Shown: positions 1 to 12,270, counted from the first letter of the stretch. The stretch: 64,000 nucleotides of DNA from Dryococelus australis (GCA_029891345.1 CM057006.1:45940556-46004555); one strand, 5' to 3'. Numbers and translations: made by a program. The notes: generated by a model from the letters alone, not told the origin.

Positions 1-44
1 TGTGGGGAGGGGAACTCTCGATTTCAGCCCTATAAAAGTCTTGG

Positions 45-299
45 TATAGGCTGTTCACAATAAAGTGAGCACTTCTGAGGCCCTAGTTACTTTTTTCTTT
101 AAAGGATTAAATATGGCGATCTTTAATCCTTTAGTAGCCTTTTTAAAAAAAAAAAAATTGCCATGCGAGTAATAAACAGTGTGTATATATTCCACCGCAC
201 TCGGTTAACGTATACGGCTAAAATGAAACACATTTTTGTTGACTAGTATTCCAAATGAGTGGGCTTTCAAAAGTCTCACTTTACCGTGAACAGCCTATA
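45..299. mobile_element. Short-type TA MITE copy 1
   Basis: Terminal inverted repeats TATAGGCTGTTCAC and GTGAACAGCCTATA about 240 bases apart, with interior shared with copies at 14.3, 32.6, 34.9 and 41.6 kb. A TA duplication is consistent with a Tc1/mariner-mobilised element. No coding capacity. Confidence 0.8.
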
Positions 300-1643
300 G
301 CTGCAAGCCATGGCAGTTCCTGGACTTCATGGCTAGATAACATAGTCTTATCTAGCAATAAAGTCCAGGAGCTACTTCTCCCCACTGCTGGCAACTGCGT
401 AGGCTTTTTAAAATTCGACGTTAATAGTCTCTTTAGCTCATACTTAGTATTGAGCTTATGAGACCCTTAAAGTCAAACTTTAAAGGGACTGTTTACGAGT
501 TCCCTTTTGTCAGTCAGTACCACGAGTTGAATCTTACGTAAAAAATGTGTGGATTTGTAAAAGCTGTAGCAGTTAATATTTTGTTTTAATTGTTTGTTTT
601 AATTGCAACACAATAGATTTCGAAGATTATATGTATATTTTATATCTGTAATTTACAGAGCAAAGAGAAGTTTGAAAATATAAATCCACCATCAAACCTG
701 GTCCTTTCTTTAAAAGAAATACTCGTATCTTCAAAGTAATATTCAGTAAATTTAACGTAGAAAATTTTATGTTTTGCTCTTGGAGACACCTGTTTGTGGT
801 AAAGGTAAAGAATGTTGCAAATTGTATCTAATAACAGTAATTAATAACACCGGTGATGAGGGTGATGTGGTTTGGGGGGGGGGGGGTAGAATTCCACGGA
901 AGATTAACGCAAAGAAGAAAATACTTTCCATATTTCGTAGACGCCCGAAGGCAGTTAGCTCCTACGTATGTGGAAAAAATAGTAACAAAGCCATATTCAT
1001 CGTTTTAAAAGAAAACAGCTGCTGGCAATGAGTGCAACTCCATGAATTAACAAGAACACAGGCGATTAATATCTTTAGTTTTTACTGTATTTCGCCTTCG
1101 TATCGCACGAGCCCTCCCTACCTCACAATGGTCGTACTCATCCATAAAAGGTGCGTTTCTGAAACGAAATGTTCGTGTTACTGTGTCCACACCTAGTTAA
1201 TCTCGGCTTGATACTAAGATGGTCGTGCAAGGGCTGTAATTCCGAGCTCTCGAGGATCCAATCGTGTCCAAACTGCCATTCAGTGTTACGTGGACACAAA
1301 TTTTTTAACACGCCACGCTGGATTGAGCATTGCAGAAAAAACACTTTTATATGTGTTTTTAGTGTTTATTACGCAGAAATATTCTGCAGCGATCAGTGTA
1401 ATAATAAAACGAGACGATGAACCTAGATATATCAGTTTATTGCTGAAACGTTGGCTGCAGGAAATTGGAAAAATTTCATAACGTGAATCTTTTGTGGGGG
1501 TTCATATTATTTTCACTTCATATTTATCGAAATCAACGTTTCCATTTTTGCACAATTTCTCCAAATGAACCATTTCCACTCAAATCTATTCCTTCGCAAG
1601 CTATTGTTATTCTCCTATCATTTTACCTTATACAAATTTGACC
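300..1643. other. No gene; two small hairpins and a G run
   Basis: Inverted repeats at 315-340/348-373 (26-base arms, 3 mismatches) and 474-497 (10-base arms); a G run near 876-886. Open frames here are short, without recognisable motifs. Confidence 0.5.
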
Positions 1644-2202
1644 TAGGCTGTTCTAGGTAAACTGAGCAATTTTGAAGGACATGCTTAAGATCTACTTGCA
1701 TAAATGCTGTTCACGATAAAGTGAGCACTTTTGAAATGAACCTTTAAAAAAGTCACTGTCCCTGCATATATATTAACGGGAGTACTTAGTGACATGCGTC
1801 CAGTAAAGTTGGTAACACGGGGTGAAAGTAGTTCCATATCTTAGCGTCAATTAAAAAGTGTAAGGTAACCATTTGTGATAGCATAACTTATTCCTTTCGG
1901 TTTCTGTTGTTTTTTCAATACATCGACGAGTAAAACTGAGCAAGATTGTAAAATATTTACTTTTCTAAATATTTCACCGTTTCACTTGACCGACGCATGA
2001 ATAAAGAGATGAGACCCATGTGTACGTAAAGTTTACATAATGCGGATGAATACACAACTTGTATACAAGTAGGTCTTAAGCAGGGTTTTCAGACGTACTT
2101 ATTTGACCGTGAACAGCCTATACGCATTGTACATATTTAAACCAAACGTAAAATTAAAATTGTCATGGACCTAATTACTTTATTCATGCGGTCGGTCAAG
2201 TG
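1644..2202 (-). mobile_element. Long-type TA MITE, interrupted by another copy
   Basis: Reverse-oriented copy seen in two parts, 1644-1702 and 2123-2202, which join into family consensus. The gap is exactly the next element. The 3' part is truncated at a poly-A run (2203-2234). Confidence 0.7.
1705..2122 (+). mobile_element. Long-type TA MITE nested in the same family
   Basis: Starts GCTGTTCACGATAAAGTGAG and ends GACCGTGAACAGCCTA, with TA on both sides. It sits inside the ACTTGTATACACG segment of the reverse copy around it. Confidence 0.8.
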
Positions 2203-2235
<33 letters not shown>

Positions 2236-2237
<2 letters not shown>

Positions 2238-3118
2238 AGAGTAAATATCTCACAAGTGTCCTGACACACACTTGCATTCATTTTAAAAAATTCAAAAAGC
2301 AAAATTAATCATTTTAGTATTTACAAATAATTACTGAAAACATTTTATTCGACCTTCAGACATCAAACTTATTTCTCTCCGCAGCGGTAACCGTTCAAAA
2401 CCGGCGTTCTTGCTTATTTCCATTCAGTGTAACTCACGACCCTGACGTGGTAACGCGGGGATTCAAGTGTTTGTGTATAGAGTTTTTCGAGATATATCGA
2501 TTTAAGTAATAAAAAGTGTATCTTGGACAATATTTATATATAAAAACAGTAAGTAAGTGTACAAATAACTATAAAAATTCAACATGTCGGTCTGAAACCG
2601 CGCAAGAGCCATTTGTAATATCCCCGTGTTCACTTGTGTTTGCAGCGAACGCTATAAGCTTCTGAGAACAGAAACGCCAGGACCCAGTCCACGCTGCAGT
2701 GCTGATGACGTGTTTGAGGCTGAATATAACAGAAGCGGCAAACGTAAGTTTCTGGATCCAGTATAGCTTCATTAAAACCGGCTTAGATGTATTCCTTTAA
2801 TCAGACTACACGGGATCTACATGTAACCAACCATAGCTGCATACACTCCATCGTTTTCTTTGTTTCATATAACTTCAATAAAATTCGACAGACATTGTGA
2901 CCAACCTACACAGCATGTGAACCGTAAACCCCCTCATAACTACTGTGTCAGCTGAAGTTTGTTGCGGGATGCGTATTATTATGCTGGCGATCTTTGCGTT
3001 GATAATAGAAGAAAATAGTACTTGGAATTAAAAATCATAATATAGAAATTCAACTATGATTACAACATTTATGGTTAAAATTGTGATAATAGAATAATGT
3101 GAAATTTTGTTTGCGTTA
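2236..3118. other. No gene recognised
   Basis: AT-rich DNA with short incoherent frames; no terminal repeats or coding motifs were recognised. Confidence 0.4.
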
Positions 3119-4038
3119 GGGATACCCGATTTTCGCGAGGAGAGCTCACGACCAGTTGTAATTGCGTGACATTTTAACTCAAACCCACTTTCGTGATTGG
3201 GTGATCTAGATGTTACGTGTCTTTGGTGTCTGTTTGCGAATCACTAAGGGCGCGTTTAAACGGCGACAGTAGCTATCACGAAAGTGTGACAGTAACTGCC
3301 ATGAAAGGTCCTGTTTACACACACGATCGAAACATGCTGTGATAGTTAACCTCAAAAGGGACATGTCCGACAACACTTGTGTAAATACATCGATAGGCCC
3401 CACATTTATATCATTAGTCAAGAGGTTGATATTTGTTGGGATAGTTACATTTCGTGACAGGATATTGACATGTAAACATATGTTGTTCCCGTGGTTTATT
3501 ATATGTCAATAAATATGGTGTCAGTACTGTCGTGTCATACCTGCATGATAATACACGGCCTGTCATACCGCTACATAGCGTAAGAAACCGCGACAGATAT
3601 TAACAGGATCAAAATAATTCTGCAATGGCACTGTCAAAGTGACCACATGTACACGTTTGTGACCCGCACTATCACGATAGTGATGCTACACGATTTTCAC
3701 TACGATAGTTACACATTCTGTCACATCGGTCACTATCAACTATCTAGTTCGAGCTGCTATCGTGAAGGTGCGTCAGTAACTATCGTGTAGTTTACACGGC
3801 GATAGTAATGCGAGAGTATCTCTCGCGATGGGAACTATCGCGAATTACTATCGGCGTGTAAACGCGCCCTAACGTACATTAAAGGAGTAACCTATTTCTG
3901 ATTGGCCAGTCAAGTAAGAAAATATCTTCTCACAAAGAGACGCCGCCAAAAAGCGAAAGAAAAATGCTGGCACGTCCGTAGCGTATTGAAGTCTAGCATG
4001 TATGGTAATCTAAACTTTTCGCAACATTCGGGTGTCCC
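3119..4038. mobile_element. GGGACACCCGAA-ended MITE hosting a TAA-target MITE
   Basis: Outer ends GGGATACCCGATTTTCGCG and CATTCGGGTGTCCC are inverted repeats flanked by TA (3117-3118 and 4039-4040). The parts outside 3248-3869 match in reverse the uninterrupted element at 38365-38654. Confidence 0.75.
3248..3869 (+). mobile_element. GGGCGCGTTTA MITE copy 1 (Harbinger-like), TSD TAA
   Basis: 622 bp with ends GGGCGCGTTTAAACGGCGAC and CGGCGTGTAAACGCGCCC, and TAA duplicated on both sides (3245-3247, 3870-3872). The interior is filled with variants of ACTATCGTGATAGT. Three-base TWA target sites suggest PIF/Harbinger mobilisation (inference). Non-coding. Confidence 0.85.
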
Positions 4039-4563
4039 TAGTCGTAGAGCAAGGGCTTTAAAAACATTTAGAAATATTACGGTAGAGCCTGCTGACATTA
4101 CGGCGGTTATGTGAAATGTCTCCACCCGTCAGGTGAAATGACATTTCTAGATTGAGCACTCTTCCGTCATAATTTTGTCTCGATACGAGAATTCCTTGCT
4201 GGTGCAGATATTTATTTTTGTACTTGCGTATTTCATCACATGTAGTTCGTCGTAGGTTGCTTTTTAGAACAGTCCTAACTAAAATTAATCATCGACACGT
4301 TTCTGTTCGCTTTGTAAAACAGTTTGTTCTTTGCTGAGGTCCACCATTTTCCTTGATTACCGCGAAGCGCGAGTGACAAAGTATTTACTTTGTGAAGCTT
4401 GAAATTGTTGGTGTTTTGTTGACTGAATAAGTCAGAAAATTAATTATTTCGTATTAGTGGCCGACAAAAGTGATTTTGATGGAGTAATCATCCAAAGCTC
4501 GCAATGTGTTTAGGAATTGCAAAACGAAGAGTAAGTTTGTGTATTTCGTGAGAAATTTTTTTT
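4039..4563. other. No gene recognised
   Basis: Intergenic sequence between two transposon remnants; nothing supported. Confidence 0.4.
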
Positions 4564-4565
4564 TT

Positions 4566-5878
4566 TCTGTGCGTGACAGAAACGAGTGGCCCTGGAAGGT
4601 ATGCGGGCGAGCTGAAATGAGGAGGCGGCATGGTGTCTGGGCCGGCGGTCGAGGACATGCTATAGTGCAAAAAAAAAACATTTACTCATATTTCTACACA
4701 ATCACTAAAAACATGTCGTACGTAAAAGTGTTTTTTTTTTTTTTTAATAATGATTACAAAAAGACGACCTTGGGAATAGACTTAGTTATATCTTGCGCTC
4801 AATAAAATTATTATCCAGTCAAAGTAATTCGCAGTTGCATAAGCGCAAGCAAAAATTAATTTCATCTCTAAAAATCAGCTAAAAAAATCGAATCAGCACG
4901 GACACACAAACAGATAAACATTCATATTAAATATATATTGAGTATTTACTCGCTAAGTCATTTAGGCTATCTGGCAGTAAACAGGAAATTGAACACCCAT
5001 GGTGTCGAAGGCCTATAGTTTTATCTTCAGGTAATAAATTTAATAGGAGATTTAATAAAATGAACCATACTAATCATTCACGGAATGAAATCAACTATCT
5101 GTCTGCAAAATCTTCATAATGGCAGCGCAAGTTCTGAGTTAGAATCACTGTTGTTAATTGATGCTGCACCATCTGAGGACACTTCACTGTCGTCGTCGCC
5201 CAAGTTAATTACTATGCTGTCTATCACACCAGTAATAAGTCCACCCTCTCGCCAGTATTCGTCTTCGACGTTTTCAACATGGCTGCAATATCCTGCCCAA
5301 GTCTTTCTCTTGTAACTGGCGAGATTGAAGTTTCAGTTATTTCCTTCATCTTCGTAAGAGACAAGCCGCCCGTCAAATTTCCGCCTCTAGCTAGCCTCTT
5401 GATTTTACTCCATGCTAGTTCGATCGCATTTAAATCACACGCATGAGGCGGAAGTCTGAGAACTGAAAAGCCGCGCGGCGAGTTGCTCGATTTGCTGGTA
5501 ATGATAGAACCCGCTGTTTCGCTTCGTCATCGCACTTCTCTACTACAGTACTTATGATTTCGCGTCCCTCGCTGTAAATTACTTTCCCCTTTTTTACTTG
5601 AAGCCATAGCCGGAAAGATAAACTAACCCATAAATTTTCTAAAGAAAAAAAATGTCCACAATCATGCAAGCACGATTTGCTAATGTTCTGATCGTTCACT
5701 GACAGAACTCACGTTTCAACAGAACCTCGGTAACGTTGGAACGCGGGATCGATGCTTGCGTGCACGACTTTACTACTGTCTGGCGACAGGTAGTAAAGAC
5801 TGCTACTACGACCAGGTTTCCCAGGAATTCTCCAGCCCCACCTACCCCGCCGCCAGGGCCACTCGTTTCTGTCACGCG
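4566..5878 (-). mobile_element. DNA transposon remnant with 25-bp perfect TIRs
   Basis: A perfect 25-base inverted repeat at about 4570-4594 and 5853-5877 (outer bases GCGTGACAGAAACGAGTGG) bounds about 1.3 kb. On the minus strand the element encodes a helix-turn-helix-like start (REIISTVVEKCDDEAKQRV at about 5600-5500), followed almost directly by a DDE-type C-terminal segment (CDLNAIELAWSKIKRLA at about 5450-5390). The middle of the transposase, with the first two acidic residues, is missing. Confidence 0.7.
5290..5640 (-). pseudogene. Internally deleted DDE transposase
   Basis: Minus-strand frames give an N-terminal segment containing DDEAKQRVLSLPANRATRRAA, like the HTH start of insect DDE transposases. 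Directly after it, in a shifted frame, comes LPPHACDLNAIELAWSKIKR, in which the Glu of NAIELAW is the last catalytic acid. The frame change and missing core make it non-functional. Confidence 0.6.
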
Positions 5879-5884
5879 CATTAA

Positions 5885-7796
5885 TTGTTGTTTTCCTTCA
5901 AAAACTTTGTTTTACCCTAATTTATTTTATTCAAACTAACGATTTTTACGTGCGAAGTTAGATTTCCTGAAAAAAAGTTAATTTTTTTTTTTTAATTTCG
6001 CACATCGGTATTAACAGTGACGCATTTATTTCGTTTTGTTCTTGCACGGGGCCTGAATGAACGCCCTTTTAGCATAGTTCATTATATCGAAAAACCCAAC
6101 AATTTTTGTGTATGTAGTATTTCTCGCGTGGATACGAAATGTGACACATTTATCGCATTTGGTTCTTTCGATGAAGTTAAAACTAGTCATAGCAAATTGA
6201 TGTTATTTTTTTACGAACAAAATTTTACACTGAATCATCAAAACAATAAGTTCCAATTGTCAATTGCAATCGCTAAACAATACGGTAAACTAGAGTCCCT
6301 TACCCCACCAATAAAATAAACAGAACACTAACTAATATATTATGTGGTCATTACAAAAATAAAACAGTTGGGAATGGCAACCAGCTACAGTAGCCTAGGC
6401 TGAAGTTGTCACGTCTTCCGATGCCTGCCATTGGATTGGTAGTCTGTTTACAAAAATCGTTTTCTTCGCCGACAGAACAGCTGCGGAGGAGAGATACATC
6501 GTGGCCGCATTACTTTTTAGAGAACTGTCGAAATTTGCTGAAGTTTATACGAAATTGAGAATGGTCCTTTATTTCTGTTGAGTTGCGCACAGACATGTTT
6601 GGGGAGGATTAACAGCGATGTGCATCGACCGGCTGCTGTTCCAAAAAGGAAAGAAAATCAGTGATTAGGAGGGGGTCGTAGGTATTACCACTAAGGTGAA
6701 TTTCCAGTGAATAGCATTTTTATTCTTATCTTCACCGAAGGGGCGAGGAAGTAAGAAGGTATATATAAACGTCTTCACTGATGTTTCAATTTTTTTTATA
6801 AGTTTCTCCTCCCTCCAGCAGCTAATAAACTCGACAGCCATGTTTATGAAATGTATAGTTAAGGGCTAATACTTTTAAAGGCTTCGCAACCGTGCTGAGA
6901 TAAACTTATCGTTTAACTAGCTAGTGGTTCGTTTGATTTATACTTTGATTAATTTAGGATGGATAAATATATATTTGAAAAACGAGTCATGGCTGTTCTA
7001 TTTACTTATAAAAAGGTCAGTCCTGCATAGGTTGATTTTATATGTAAGCTATCGCACGGTTGGCTTGTGGCCCTTATACATGAATCGATCTTTTGACGAA
7101 ACTCTTTCACCAGTATAACGATACGAAACTCGAAAAAGTGAATGACAGGCTATTTCTTTCTTCACTCTGTGTACCCGAATACATAAGCCTAGTTGGGGGA
7201 AAGAAAAAAAAAAAGAGCATTTCCGAGTAAAAACAATTTCTGCCAATTGAGTGCGTGTTATCCAATTGGAACCGAGGACTTGATAAAATCATACAAGCGC
7301 GGTCGTTAATAATTGCTATCATCTCAAATTGCTTCATCAATCCATGTCTTCTCTTCTAGGTCCGTGTCTGTGTGTGCCAGCACCGAGCATAAAGAATGCC
7401 TTTGAAGGTGTGGAGCCTCTGTCAAAATTATCCGCGTTTAAACAATAATTCTCTGACTCCTCACAACGTAGCAAAGGAGTCGTCATCGTATGCTCATAGC
7501 CCTGATGTGCCTTACAGGGAACTATTTTTTCCTACGGTTTTATTTTATATTCTGCAGTTCAGTAACATAGTGGATTCGAATCCCATCATAGGGGCAAAGC
7601 GATTAAAAGTCGCGATGAGAACATTCGAGTGGATTAATAGGGAATGTAGTAATCTGTGCCACAACAGTTGTAACGTTTTAACCTTGGCAATCCTGCAGCA
7701 ACTGTATCATCAAGTGAAGAATAGAAATTAGTAATGCTTCGAGACGTGCGAAATTCGCGTTATCTTCCGGTGAGAAGATGGACTCCACTGCCTTAT
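5885..7796. other. No gene recognised
   Basis: About 1.9 kb without recognisable repeats or coding. Open frames of 100 and 111 codons at 6017 and 7396 show no motifs and look random. Confidence 0.4.
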
Positions 7797-8222
7797 TGGC
7801 TGTTCGCAATAAAATGAGCACTTTTGAAAGCCTTGCTTGAGATCTACTTATATACACGGTGCGTACTCTTCCGCCTTATGTAAAATTAACATTGCCATGG
7901 ACCTCAGCACTTTACTCATGCGTCGGTAGAATGAAACTATGCAATTATTAATAAAGTAAATATTTTACAATTCCGCTCATTCTTACACTTCGATGCATAA
8001 AAAATAAACAGAAAGCGGAAGAAATAATTTAAGCTATCACAAATGGTTACCTTAACACCTTTTATTCGAAGTTAGTATATGGAATTACTTACCATCCAAC
8101 ATTACCAACTTTACTGGACTAAAGTCGCTCAGAGCGCCCATTAAAATATATGCAGGCAGGAGCAGTAACTTTCTTCTAAGGTTCATTTCCATAGTGCTCA
8201 CTTTATCGTGAACAGTCTTTAT
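7797..8222 (-). mobile_element. Long-type TA MITE
   Basis: Starts GGCTGTTCGCAATAAAATGAG, ends CTTTATCGTGAACAGTCTTTA; the interior follows the reverse consensus (cttgcttgag..cttccgcctta..ttaccaactttac). Confidence 0.85.
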
Positions 8223-8596
8223 AAACACGTTAGCACAATCTGTGGTTTCATTGGACGCTACACTTTAATCAACGACACCTACCTGCTTGATCTCCTTCAA
8301 AGAGATTGGCCACTCCACCGATGAACTCATGTTACTGGCTCAAATGTTCTCCGAGGCGTGTCCGACATACTTCCTGCCAATGACGGAAGTGGTTCACACA
8401 CACACACAAACTTGTAATTATCCAGTCTTTAAACAATAACGCGAATTTTGCAGGTCTCTGGCAATGCTGTGCCCATTCTGATGCTGTGAACCGCGTGCAT
8501 TAAATAAGCTTCTTAACCAAAACTGTACTTGACGATTGTGCCGCTGCGAGCAAAGTGCATTGTGCATTCTTTGTACTACTATACACGCGCCGGCCT

Positions 8597-9281
8597 AAAG
8601 CCCCCGTCACACTATCACATTTCTGCCTTCAACTATATTTGACAATAAAATACGGCCACAAAATTTTTCCTTCCAACAAATTTTATCAAATAATCTTGAA
8701 TATGTTTGAAAATGTGTCACACTGTCAAGTTTTTTTATTGGGCGAATCTAATATGAAATATTATTTAAAAATTATTTTCATAATGAGATGTTGCTTTTAT
8801 TTTTCCATGCGGTCCATTGCAGGAAGAAATGTAAGTAATATTGTAATTCATTTTAGTTTATTTAATAAATTAGAATTTAATAAATAAGATATGTTTCCTA
8901 CACAATGAAATAAATGCCTCAGAGTTCGTAATATTATGTGCAATGTTCACTTAAAATAGTATTCATGCCCAGACAGCTTCTACATAAATTAATCACATTC
9001 AAAACTTACTTCGTTTCAAGCAATTGTTCGTTATTTTAAGTTTCTTGGCGTCAATTTTTGTCGTGCACGATTATGATTGGCTGAGACCGTCAAACATCAA
9101 ATAAATGTTATAACCGATCAAATTTTCAAATGTTTGCTGGAAACTGAAGCCATCCAACTTTCTCGGACAAAAATGGCGGCGTTTATGACGTTTCGATGAC
9201 GTCATGACTGTCCAACTTTATTTGACCAAACTTATTGGAAACAGTTTGACGGAAAAATTTTACAATGTGACAGGGGCTTAA
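8597..9281. mobile_element. AAGCCCC-ended MITE copy 1
   Basis: Ends TAAAGCCCCCGTCACACTA and AATGTGACAGGGGCTTA are inverted repeats about 685 bp apart. Reverse segments recur at 11542-12150, including the CCAACTTTATTTGACCAAAC stretch. Non-coding. Confidence 0.7.
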
Positions 9282-9309
9282 GAACCGAATTGACTCCGCC
9301 TACCCGAGT

Positions 9310-9312
9310 GAA

Positions 9313-9404
<92 letters not shown>

Positions 9405-9420
9405 AGGAGGAGAGAGAGAC
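9310..9420. repeat. (GA)n microsatellite
   Basis: About 110 bases of GA dinucleotides with a few GG interruptions. Long Leu/Ser minus-strand frames across it are artefacts. Confidence 0.95.
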
Positions 9421-9566
9421 CAGCTTGAAAAGCACCAACCACAAGTAGCTGGCAGGTGGGCAGACGAATCTGCAGGCACTCCCTCCCACTTGCCGTGATA
9501 CCGTCGTCCATTTGGTTCCTTTCCCGGGAAGAAGTAGCCAGACATTGGCAGACAAGTCCTGAGTTT

Positions 9567-9820
9567 GGGGTCACGGTGGCTGAGCGGTTAGAATGCTTGC
9601 CTCCCACCAAGACGAACCGGGTTCAATCCCCGGCCTGTTCACTCCGAATTTTCGCAAATGGGAATCGTGCCGGACGATACCGCTGGTCGGCAGGTTTTTC
9701 TCGGCGATCTTCCGTTTCCCCTCCGCCCTTTCATTCCGGCGCTGCTCCATATTCACCTCACTTCACACTCATCGGCTCTCGAGATATCGCTGTTAAGAGC
9801 CGTCCAAACCTCTTCACTTC
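9567..9820 (+). mobile_element. tRNA-derived SINE copy 1
   Basis: tRNA-like head GGTGGCTGAGCGGTTAGAAT (box A) and GGGTTCAATCCC (box B), followed by a conserved body (GAATCGTGCCGGACGATACC, TCATTCCGGCGCTGCTCC, GCTGTTAAGAGC). Best-preserved head in the window. Confidence 0.85.
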
Positions 9821-10067
9821 TCAAGTTCTATGTTACAACGGTGCCGCTATAATAATTAATTATTTATCAGTAATTTCGTGATCGTTTTCAACTGATTGCG
9901 AGTCACGACTTTTTGTTAAAAAAAAAAAAAAAACTTAGGTATGTGGAAAGAAAATGGATCCAGGAACGTTAAAAAAAAGTTGCGATGATTCGCGTGAAAA
10001 AAGATGGAACTGAGTCCCAAGATCATTCTTCGCCGAATACACACATGCGACGACAAAGCCTGTGGTA

Positions 10068-10506
10068 TAGGCTGTTCTCGATAAAATAGGAACTTTTTAA
10101 AGCCCTGGTTAAGATCTACTTGTCTACGTGTTGTGTATTCTTCCGCCACATGTAAGATGAACATTATCATAGGCCTCATCACTTTATTCACGCCTCGGTC
10201 AAATGAAACTGTGGAATTATTAAGAAAGTAAATACTTTACAAATCTGCTCAGTTTTACACTTCGGCGAAAAAAAAAAAAAAAAAAAAAAAAAAAACAGAA
10301 AGCGAAGGAAATAATTTTGTTATCACAAATGGGTATCCAACACTTTTAATTCGAGTTTAAGATATGAAAATGCTTTCCATCCATCGTTATCAACTTTACT
10401 GGGCGAATGTTAGTCAGTGCGCCCATTAAAATATATGCGCGTATGGACAGTGTCTTTGTTCTAAAGTACATTTCTAAAGTGCTCACTTTATCGTGAACAA
10501 CCTTTA
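10068..10506 (-). mobile_element. Long-type TA MITE
   Basis: TATAGGCTGTTCTCGATAAAA start and TTTATCGTGAACAACCTTTA end; contains an A-rich run near 10266-10295. Confidence 0.85.
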
Positions 10507-11019
10507 AATACTGATGAAGTCAGTCAGTGTAACGTAGATGGTGATTCAAGGGATAGTAGGCCTATAGTACGGTTTATTCTATTCAGTTTGGGAGAGCCAG
10601 TGCTAATAGTTTGGAAATAAAACCCTTTCGCCACCAGGTACCACTGTTTTGCATGAGCATCGGATTTTCTTCGTATCGTATGTGCACAAATTGGATAGTT
10701 GCAATTTTCATAAAATAAATGTACTTGGTAAAATACTCAGATTTGTATTGCGTTATAACCCCATAGAAATTATGGACATTTAGCCGAATATATCAACAAT
10801 TTAATGACATCATGATGTAGAACAGTACATTTTCATGAAGTAGGATGGATTACACAATTGTAATTAATTTAAATGTGATGACAGAATAAAACAATTAATT
10901 TCGACGGCAGCTATCTTTATTTTATCATTAAGTAAGTAATTGTTTAACTAAAACAAATTTTTACTGGCCACGAAACTTAAGTGGTGGTAAATAAACAATT
11001 TTCAATTTCATTTGGAGGT
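10507..11019. other. No gene recognised
   Basis: AT-rich; a short CCACCAGGTACC stretch resembles sequence near 21270 in reverse, otherwise nothing. Confidence 0.35.
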
Positions 11020-11382
11020 ATATTTTGGTTGGAAACAGATTTTCAAGAGAGAAACATTTTGGGAAATATTTTTTTTTACTTGATAAGAATTTATACTGAA
11101 TTATTGTTTACATTTTTAATTCCTGAATTTATCATTAAAGATATATAAACGCATGTCCACCGCCTTGAATTTTACTTCAAAGTGCGCATTCGCGTCTACG
11201 AAATGTCGTCAGAAGGCGGTGGCCCATCCATCCGTCCGTCCGTCGAAAGTTAAAAAGTTTGGGAAATATTTATCGAATGGATGGATAGAAAAAAAGTTGC
11301 CCTGCAATTGGTCGAAGCTCACATGACCGCCGGACGTTATGGCGACTGACTGATGCGATGAATGGTTGTGAGTCCACCTTAA
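11020..11382. mobile_element. GTCCGTCC family fragment 1
   Basis: Shares with 24630-25180, 40612-41236 and 62648-63680 the blocks CATGTCCACCGCCTTG, AAGGCGGTGGCCC, CCGTCCGTCCGTCGAAAG and the end ATGGTTGTGAGTCCACC. Confidence 0.7.
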
Positions 11383-11541
11383 ATATAACAATGCCGGCCT
11401 TGCACCATGTCACGACCTATCACGCACACGATCTGCTGTGTTCAGTTGTGAGTCAGTACGTTCGAAATCATACATGTTAATTCCTGTGCACACGACCTAT
11501 GTTCTGTTGTTACTGTTATGCTTCCAATTGTGAACCAAGCT

Positions 11542-12155
11542 TAAAGCCCTTGTCACCCGGTAAAATTTTTCCGTCAAACTGCTTCCAATAAGTTTGGTCA
11601 AATAAAGTTGGACAGTTATAACGTCATCGAAAGGTCATAAACGCCGCCATATTTGTCTGAAAAAGTTGGATGGCTTCTATTTCCAAAAAAATATTTGAAT
11701 ATTGGACCGTTTCGAAAATTTCTTTGATGTTTGAGGGTCTCAACCAATCAGAATCGTGCACGACAAAAATTGACATCAAGGAACTTTCAAATAACGAACA
11801 ATTGTTGGAAACGAAGTAGGCTATGAAGATGATTAATTTATGTGGAAGCTGTTTAGGCATTAATGCTATTTTAGGTGAATATTGCAAATAATACTACAAA
11901 TTCAGAGGCGAAAATTAATTACAATATTTCTTATATATATTCCTGTAATTGATAGCATGGAAAACGTAAGCAATATCCTACTGTGAAAATTATTTCTAAA
12001 CAATAAATAAAATTAGTATCCCAGTAAAAAAATTTTACAGTGTGGCATATTTTCAAACACATTCAAGATTATCTGATAAATTTTTTTGGAAGGAAAAATG
12101 TGATGGCGGTATTTTGCCTTCAAATCTTATTGTCAAATATTTCCCTTCAACAAAT
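11542..12155. mobile_element. AAGCCCC-ended MITE copy 2, truncated
   Basis: Begins TTAAAGCCCTTGTCACCCGG and runs as the reverse of the copy at 8597-9281; the far terminus is missing. Confidence 0.65.
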
Positions 12156-12159
12156 ATTT

Positions 12160-12270
12160 CCCAGTGGAACTGGCGCTGGCCTCACCAAACCTCCCCTCCA
12201 GGTGGTCGATACCTATTAAAAGGTCATACCTGGAACACAACTTTCTAGATTTACGTTAACTCCCGCAAAC
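12160..12270. repeat. Unclassified repeat shared with 28268-28385
   Basis: About 110 bases sharing GGCGCTGGCCTCRCCAAACC, ACCTATTAAAAGGTCATACC and AACTCCCGCAAA with the other copy. Family not recognised. Confidence 0.6.

Noticed and set aside
9232..9610. Leu/Ser-repeat proteins on the minus strand
   Set aside because: Pure translation of a (GA)n microsatellite.
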